Part shown: in pieces, positions 7,203-10,506 of the stretch
How positions within the stretch are numbered: the first letter of the stretch is position 1
Layout of the letters: each line of letters starts with the position of its first letter
Assembly: GCA_021784375.1 (NCBI GenBank)
Contig: JAJXSV010000065.1
Coordinates: forward strand, 1 to 10,506
Direction of reading: 5' to 3'
Origin: Actinomycetes bacterium
Lineage (GTDB): Bacteria > Actinomycetota > Actinomycetes > S36-B12 > UBA5976
DNA: 10,506 bases
Program-made: the position numbers and the translations under genes
Notes under the pieces: model-generated
Told to the model about the DNA's origin: nothing
The model's input: only the letters and a program-made list of their open reading frames with translations
Database searches by the model: none

Positions 7203-7395
7203 GGCTGGCAATCTCCCGCGCAGGGCCGTCCGTAATGGCGCCGAAGGCAGCGCGACTCGCCGGACTCGCCATGTTGTGCAGCGTTGTGGTTGGCAGTTTC
7301 CGGCGTGTTGCAACCAGTCGGCTGCAGAGTTGTTCTGTGCCGGCGTGTCATGGCGGGCCCAGGCGCCGGGTGGATGGCGGGCAGGAGCTGCCGGC
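7197..7395 (+). repeat. Tandem repeat unit C (199 bp)
   Basis: This second unit of the array has the same order of blocks as unit B. Over the 99-base segment (7252-7350) it differs from B at five positions by hand count, and the following 35 bases differ at one. A third unit start, GGGCAGCGCTGG at 7396-7407, is cut short where it meets the degenerate copy of the mutM 3' end at 7409. Confidence 0.85.
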
Positions 7396-7408
7396 GGGCA
7401 GCGCTGGT

Positions 7409-7457
7409 CGTGCCGTGCTCAGCGCGCGCGCTGGCAGCCGGGGCGGTAGCGGCAACC
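7409..7457 (-). pseudogene. Degenerate duplicate of the mutM 3' end
   Basis: The 49 bases at 7409-7457 repeat 7459-7507 with an offset of exactly 50 bases, matching at about 40 of 49 positions. 7459-7507 spans the last codons and stop of mutM. Read on the minus strand, the true end is STYCPRCQRLH-stop, and the duplicate reads as CRYRPGCQRAR-stop, so the last two zinc-ligand cysteine codons are partly lost (one of two kept) and the stop codon is retained. It lies just beyond the mutM stop and directly beside the tandem repeats. It is a gene-end remnant, not a functional gene. Confidence 0.75.
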
Positions 7458-7468
7458 GCGTGCCGTGC

Positions 7469-8308
7469 TCAGTGGAGGCGCTGGCAGCGGGGGCAGTAGG
7501 TGGAACCTCGTCCGGCGACCACCGCCTTGCACATGGGCGTTCCGCAGCGGAGGCAGGGCAGGTCGACGCGGCCGTACGCCTGCAGCTGCTCCTGGGTCGA
7601 ACCCTGGGCGCCGTCCAACTGGCGGTAGTTGCGCAGGCTGGCGCCGCCCTGCGCCAGCGACGCCGAGATGACGGTGCGCACCGCCTCGTGGAGCATGCGC
7701 AGCTTGCGGGTGGACAACTCGTTGGCGGGTGACGCGGGGTGCACAGAAGCCGCGAAGAGCGCTTCATCTGCGAGGTAGTTGCCCACTCCGGCGACCACCG
7801 ACTGGTCGAGCAGAAGAGCCTTGATGGGCGCCCGTCGACTGCGTGCGATGGCGACGAACTCGTCGACGGTCCAGTCGCCGAGCGGCTCCGGGCCCATGGC
7901 CCGGTGCGCGGGCAGGTCGACGGCGCCGTCCTCGCCACGCGTCGCGAGCACCGCGTGCCCGAAGCCGCGCATGTCGGCGAGCCGCACAAGCGCGGTCGCG
8001 CGACCGGCCTTCACCAGCAGGAGCAGTCGCTCGTGCCGCTCCGGCTCGGGCAGGGCGAGCCCACGGGTGTGTTCGAGCAGGGTGACGACGCCGGTCATGC
8101 CGAGGTGCAGGTCCAGGCTGCGGTGGTCGTCGAGGTCGATGACGATGTGCTTGCCGCGGCGGCGCACATCGGTGATGCGGGCACCGCGCGCCTGTGCCGC
8201 GGTTGCCCACTTCGGGTGGCTGGTCGCGCGCACCTCGACGATGGTGCTGCCCGAGATCCGTGGCGCCAGGGCGCGCACGATGGTCTCCACTTCGGGCAGT
8301 TCCGGCAT
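7469..8308 (-). CDS. mutM: Formamidopyrimidine-DNA glycosylase (Fpg/MutM)
   Basis: This bifunctional base-excision-repair enzyme removes oxidised purines such as 8-oxoguanine and nicks the abasic site. The 279-residue protein starts MPELPEVETIV. After Met removal the N-terminal proline is the catalytic nucleophile and the next residue, E3, is essential, so only ATG at 8308-8306 can be the real start, although the frame is open upstream. Other landmarks are K53 (RRRGKHIVIDL), M71 (LHLGMTG), R114 and F116 (MRGFG), GVGNYLADEALF (174-185), and a C-terminal zinc finger with C252, C255, C272 and C275 and R267 (GRGSTYCPRC). The zinc finger and N-terminus fit Fpg. A related Nei-type specificity cannot be excluded. 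AAGGGAG lies 9 bases before the start, and a TAGCAT -10 box lies further upstream. The gene is divergent from the membrane gene at 8461. Confidence 0.88.
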   Translation of the reverse strand: MPELPEVETIVRALAPRISGSTIVEVRATSHPKWATAAQARGARITDVRRRGKHIVIDLDDHRSLDLHLGMTGVVTLLEHTRGLALPEPERHERLLLLVKAGRATALVRLADMRGFGHAVLATRGEDGAVDLPAHRAMGPEPLGDWTVDEFVAIARSRRAPIKALLLDQSVVAGVGNYLADEALFAASVHPASPANELSTRKLRMLHEAVRTVISASLAQGGASLRNYRQLDGAQGSTQEQLQAYGRVDLPCLRCGTPMCKAVVAGRGSTYCPRCQRLH

Positions 8309-8317
8309 TGCGTAGGG

Positions 8318-8324
8318 CTCCCTT
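8318..8324 (-). promoter_or_regulatory. Ribosome-binding site of mutM
   Basis: On the minus strand AAGGGAG lies 9 bases before the mutM ATG. It settles the start codon independently of the catalytic-proline argument. Confidence 0.75.
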
Positions 8325-8357
8325 GCTCCCGCGCGCCCCAGCACGCGTTGTCGCGCC

Positions 8358-8363
8358 ATGCTA
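8358..8363 (-). promoter_or_regulatory. -10 box of mutM (TAGCAT, minus strand)
   Basis: On the minus strand CCG is followed by TAGCAT, matching TANNNT and sharing the CCGTAG context of the other promoters in the window. Transcription would start near 8351, giving a leader of about 43 bases that contains the AAGGGAG site. Confidence 0.5.
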
Positions 8364-8448
8364 CGGCGGCGTGGTCGGCCCCCCCACGTCCGCGAGCCGG
8401 ACGCCCGGCGCAACCCTCGGGATCCGGACGGGTCGCAAGCCCCGCCCG

Positions 8449-8454
8449 TAGGCT
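8449..8454 (+). promoter_or_regulatory. -10 box of the membrane gene (TAGGCT); leaderless GTG start likely
   Basis: CCG followed by TAGGCT at 8449-8454 lies 6 bases before GTG 8461. The spacing matches smpB almost exactly and leaves no room for a Shine-Dalgarno sequence, so the transcript should begin at the GTG. This also supports the choice of start. Confidence 0.6.
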
Positions 8455-8460
8455 GAAGCG

Positions 8461-9042
8461 GTGAGCCAGTACCTGGTGGTGGTTGCGGCCGTCTTCGCCG
8501 CCAACGCCGTGCCGGCCTTCGCCCCGCCTACCTGGTCGCTGCTCGTGTGGTTCGCCCTGAGCTTCGAGTTGAACGCCTTCTGGCTGGTGGCCGTGGGTGT
8601 GGCATCGGCGACGGCGGGCCGCACCGTGCTCGCGATCTACATGCGCCATTCCACGCGGTGGATGCCGGCAACCTACGTCGCCAACATGGAGGCGGCGGGC
8701 CAGGCCATCACCCGGACGCGGGGGAGGACGATGGCGACGCTCGCACTGTTCTTCGTCTCGCCACTGAGCTCGGCGCAGCTGTTCGCGGCAGCCGGCATCA
8801 TGAAGACCATGCGCCTGCGCCCGCTCATGCTGGCGTTCGCCCTCGGACGGACCATGACCTACTCGTCGTACGTCGCCGGGGCCCACGCGGTGAAGCAGTC
8901 GAGCGTCGGTGACATCGTGCTCGAGAACCTGCGCTCACCGTGGGCCATCGTGTTGCAGGTGCTCCTCGTGCTGCTGGTCGTGCTGCTCGGCATGAGGCGT
9001 TGGGGTGGCGGGGAATCGTCGACGAGTGCGTCCAAGGAATAG
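8461..9042 (+). CDS. Small polytopic membrane protein (possibly VTT/DedA-like)
   Basis: This is a 193-residue membrane protein of uncertain family. Hydrophobic segments lie at about residues 4-32, 37-59, 92-113, 121-140 and 158-178. The tail is short, hydrophilic and serine-rich (GGGESSTSASKE). The order of a proline-rich first helix, a glycine/arginine turn (VASATAGRTVLAIYMRH, 47-63), and a later SPL-SSAQLFAAAG segment followed by LAFALGRTMTY recalls VTT/DedA (SNARE-associated) proteins. The key motifs of that family are not clear enough to be sure. The start is GTG 8461, supported by a -10 box 6 bases upstream. The gene is divergent from mutM and ends 67 bases before ssrA, with the ssrA promoter in between. 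Transport or lipid-flipping roles would be speculation. Confidence 0.8.
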   Translation: MSQYLVVVAAVFAANAVPAFAPPTWSLLVWFALSFELNAFWLVAVGVASATAGRTVLAIYMRHSTRWMPATYVANMEAAGQAITRTRGRTMATLALFFVSPLSSAQLFAAAGIMKTMRLRPLMLAFALGRTMTYSSYVAGAHAVKQSSVGDIVLENLRSPWAIVLQVLLVLLVVLLGMRRWGGGESSTSASKE

Positions 9043-9060
9043 CGCGGTCGGCCCCAGACG

Positions 9061-9091
9061 TTGTGTGGTTGTCGGGGATGGGTTGTACCCT
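9061..9091 (+). promoter_or_regulatory. Probable ssrA promoter
   Basis: TACCCT at 9086-9091 is preceded by TTG and fits TANNNT. A candidate -35, TTGTGT at 9061-9066, is 19 bases upstream, somewhat long. Transcription would begin near 9098, about 12 bases before the mature tmRNA 5' end at 9110, consistent with 5' processing by RNase P. Confidence 0.5.
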
Positions 9092-9109
9092 GACGGCACA
9101 ACTGAACAG

Positions 9110-9485
9110 GGGGGTGACAGGTTTCGACGTTGATCGTTGAGACGAGAGAAGCGAGCTGAGTAGCCGGGGTGACCTCATAATCCGTCCCCGGAAACCAATA
9201 ACTGCCACTAACAGTCGCAGTGACTTCGCTCCCGCCGCCTAGGCGAGAGCACTAAGGAAGTCCGTCGGTCCACAGATGTCATCGCTGTGGTACCCGGCGT
9301 CGTGAAGATGACTCACCAACACATGCGGTTACGGCATGTAGCGGGAAGCAAACAGTGACTGGGCTGCATTACCTCGACGTGCCACGAGACGCGAGGAAGC
9401 CGAGAATGCAATGACTGTGGCTGCGCTCGGAGAAGGCTCCAATCATCGTCATCGGACCCGGGTTCGATTCCCGGCACCTCCACCA
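9110..9485 (+). ncRNA. ssrA: Transfer-messenger RNA (tmRNA, ssrA)
   Basis: tmRNA acts with SmpB to rescue stalled ribosomes: it is charged with alanine like a tRNA, then supplies a short reading frame that adds a degradation tag. The 5' end GGGGGTG (9110-9116) pairs with CACCTCC (9475-9481) as a 7-bp acceptor stem with one G-U, followed by A9482 and an encoded CCA (9483-9485). The T-arm is CCGGG/CCCGG (9458-9462, 9470-9474) around TTCGATT. The 5' domain carries the conserved GACAGGTTTCGACG. CCGGGG (9164-9169) and CCCCGG (9186-9191) form the first pseudoknot stem, 12 bases before the resume codon. The tag frame is at 9204-9242. Length is 376 nt, normal for the family. It is a one-piece tmRNA, not the permuted two-piece form. 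Confidence 0.97.
9204..9242 (+). other. tmRNA tag reading frame (ATNSRSDFAPAA)
   Basis: From resume codon GCC at 9204 the frame encodes A-T-N-S-R-S-D-F-A-P-A-A and stops with TAG at 9240-9242. It aligns codon for codon with the M. tuberculosis tag (ADSHQRDYALAA, from memory). The third-last residue is proline (CCC) where leucine (CTC in the aligned codon) is usual. The terminal Ala-Ala is kept. Confidence 0.85.
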
Positions 9486-9489
9486 AGGC

Positions 9490-9513
9490 GTGCTAACCCT
9501 TCGGGGCTGGCAC
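9490..9513 (+). terminator. ssrA terminator (UUCG hairpin)
   Basis: GTGCTAACCC (9490-9499) pairs with GGGCTGGCAC (9504-9513), 9 of 10 positions including one G-U, around a stabilising TTCG tetraloop. It starts five bases after the CCA. The downstream T-tract is weak (GTTTG near 9521-9525). Confidence 0.8.
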
Positions 9514-9575
9514 ACCTGACGTTTGCTCGTCTGCACTCCTTTTCGAGGGGGTGCGGACGGGCTTTCGTCGTTTCT

Positions 9576-9607
9576 GGACCGGGATTCATTTCCCGACACC
9601 TCCCGCA
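9576..9607 (+). repeat. Degenerate copy of the tmRNA 3' end (possible att remnant)
   Basis: The segment GGACC then GGGATTCATTTCCCGACACC then TCC (9576-9603) matches the T-arm and acceptor strand of ssrA (9454-9481) at 23 of 28 positions without gaps. A 4-bp T-stem (CGGG/CCCG) is still formable. Weaker similarity (about 11 of 16) extends to about 9565. It lies 122 bases downstream of the real end in the same orientation. It may be a remnant attachment site left by an element that once integrated at ssrA, or a decayed tRNA/tmRNA fragment. Confidence 0.55.
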
Positions 9608-9649
9608 CAGCCGTTTCACTCCTGGCGTGCTCGTTCGCAGGCAGCACTG

Positions 9650-9680
9650 AGACCCGGTTGGCCTGTGGCCTTCCGGGTCT
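9650..9680. terminator. Strong hairpin between ssrA and the transposase-like gene
   Basis: AGACCCGG (9650-9657) pairs perfectly with CCGGGTCT (9673-9680), and inside this GGCC (9660-9663) pairs with GGCC (9667-9670) around TGT. The hairpin lies about 40 bases beyond the stop of the minus-strand gene and could act as a bidirectional terminator between convergent genes. On the plus strand it is followed by TCGTTGTGCTT, a weak T-rich stretch. Confidence 0.5.
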
Positions 9681-9720
9681 TCGTTGTGCTTGGGGTGGTG
9701 CGGGTGGAGTGGCTATCCAG

Positions 9721-10506
9721 CTACTCGAGGTGTGGCCCGTCCAGGAACTCGGTCGGGTCCACCGTATCGGTGTCGTGTGGTGGGGCGTTGAGGATTTCGC
9801 CGGTGAGCATGTCGATGACCATGCCTTCGAGTGGCAGGGGATCGCTCGTTCCGGTTGTGGTTGCGTGTTCGGCAAGCCAGCGTTGGCGGCGTTCGGCAGC
9901 TTCGATGCGCTTGCGTGTGTGCATGCGTGGCTTGCGTACCTTCACGTCGCGGTCGGCTTGGGCGGCGCCAACGCTTTGGCGGTGCTGCCAGCGCGCGACT
10001 TCGGCCAGGTTGGAGGCGATCGTGTACAGGAGGATCGCGAACGTGATCTTGGCTCGGCCCATCAAGCGGATCTGGCCGCGACGTACCGACTGAGTCGCTT
10101 CGTCTTTGATGCGTGAGTAGGCACCTTCGACGGTGGAGCGGCGGTGCATTGACCATTGGTGTTCGGGTGTGCCCGGGATGTGCGGCTGCCAGAACGGCAC
10201 GTGTTCGAAGGGCACGGTGACGGTCGACTGTGCGCAGATGGTCGGCAGTGGTGTCATGCCGATGACGGGGAGTGCGGTGCCGATTTCGATGCGTTCGCTG
10301 CGGCCTTTCGCGCTCGCTGGCTTGTTCGCGCATTCGATGGCGGCACCAGCCAGGTTGGATGCTGCGCAGTAGGCCTTGATTGAGCCGTCGTCTTGTCTGC
10401 GGTTGCCGTAGGCGCGGATGCGGAACGGGGCACGTTGCAGGTAGAACGCGGCGTCGGTGGCACGTTCGATGTGCTTGGCGAACATGAGCGGTGACGGGCT
10501 CTTCTT
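9721..10506 (-). CDS. DDE transposase-like protein, C-terminal part (5' partial)
   Basis: The frame is open from the right edge (first visible residues KKSPSPLMFAKHIERATD) to TAG at 9723-9721, giving 261 residues of a longer protein. The segment with FWQPHIPGTPEHQW, then HRRSTVEGAYSRIKDEATQS, then RRGQIRLMGRAKITFAILLY and NLAEVARW resembles the C-terminal region of a large group of actinobacterial transposase-like proteins with an RNase H/DDE fold. The glutamate in STVEG would be the last acidic residue of the triad. The aspartates would lie upstream, outside the window. The exact IS family cannot be fixed here. After the core, a basic stretch (RKPRMHTRKRIEAAERRQRW) leads to an acidic tail. 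No terminal inverted repeat was recognised downstream of the stop, so it is unclear whether this belongs to an intact element. Confidence 0.65.
   Translation of the reverse strand, partial: KKSPSPLMFAKHIERATDAAFYLQRAPFRIRAYGNRRQDDGSIKAYCAASNLAGAAIECANKPASAKGRSERIEIGTALPVIGMTPLPTICAQSTVTVPFEHVPFWQPHIPGTPEHQWSMHRRSTVEGAYSRIKDEATQSVRRGQIRLMGRAKITFAILLYTIASNLAEVARWQHRQSVGAAQADRDVKVRKPRMHTRKRIEAAERRQRWLAEHATTTGTSDPLPLEGMVIDMLTGEILNAPPHDTDTVDPTEFLDGPHLE

Noticed and set aside
6954..7408. CRISPR array
   Set aside because: The repeats are long (about 200-240 bp), tandem and without regular short spacers, and no cas genes are present.
8309..8413. Upstream start for mutM in the same frame
   Set aside because: Fpg needs proline directly after the initiator Met as catalytic nucleophile. 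Only the ATG at 8308 provides this, and it has a good ribosome-binding site.
9523..10116. Plus-strand open frames opposite the transposase-like gene
   Set aside because: They lack any family pattern, while the minus-strand frame shows a recognisable transposase C-terminus and continues to the window edge.

Overview
The window comes from the chromosome of a high-GC actinobacterium. The evidence is the strong GC bias at third codon positions, the gene order prfB - ftsE - ftsX - smpB (known from Mycobacterium and Streptomyces), -10 boxes of the form TANNNT placed so close to start codons that several genes look leaderless, and a tmRNA whose layout matches actinobacterial ssrA. The genus cannot be named from the sequence alone.

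Layout, left to right. (1) 3-709: the end of a Tad/Flp pilus locus, with a TadE-like pseudopilin (5' end outside the window) overlapping a TadG-like protein. (2) 755-5557: a core cell-division and translation block. It holds prfB (release factor 2), ftsE and ftsX (the ABC-type regulator of septal peptidoglycan hydrolysis), a secreted coiled-coil M23 endopeptidase translationally coupled to ftsX, and smpB. (3) 5558-7468: an accessory island with one gene, an AbiEi-type winged-helix protein fused to a PD-(D/E)XK-like domain. It is flanked by copies of a dispersed repeat: one diverged copy upstream and a two-unit tandem array downstream. (4) 7409-8308: mutM (Fpg, minus strand), whose last ~49 bp are repeated in degenerate form just beyond its stop codon. 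(5) 8461-9042: a small polytopic membrane protein, divergent from mutM. (6) 9110-9485: ssrA (tmRNA) with encoded CCA and a tag ending FAPAA instead of the usual FALAA/YALAA, followed by a UUCG-loop terminator. (7) 9514-10506: a degenerate second copy of the tmRNA 3' end, a strong hairpin, and the C-terminal part of a transposase-like protein on the minus strand, which runs off the right edge.

How the genes work together. FtsE and FtsX form the complex that switches on cell-wall hydrolases at the septum. The M23 enzyme immediately downstream is the natural candidate for its extracytoplasmic effector. prfB, smpB and ssrA all belong to translation termination or rescue. SmpB and tmRNA are obligate partners, encoded here about 3.5 kb apart on the same strand with the repeat island, mutM and the membrane gene between them. 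The stretch from the smpB stop codon to the right edge shows several signs of past insertion: repeats, gene-end duplication, a tmRNA-end remnant and a transposase.

No complete new defence or mobile system is visible. The items most worth following up are the repeat family bracketing the AbiEi/PD-(D/E)XK gene, the unusual tmRNA tag, the tmRNA-end remnant, the duplicated mutM end, and the recurring CCGTAGNNT promoter motif.
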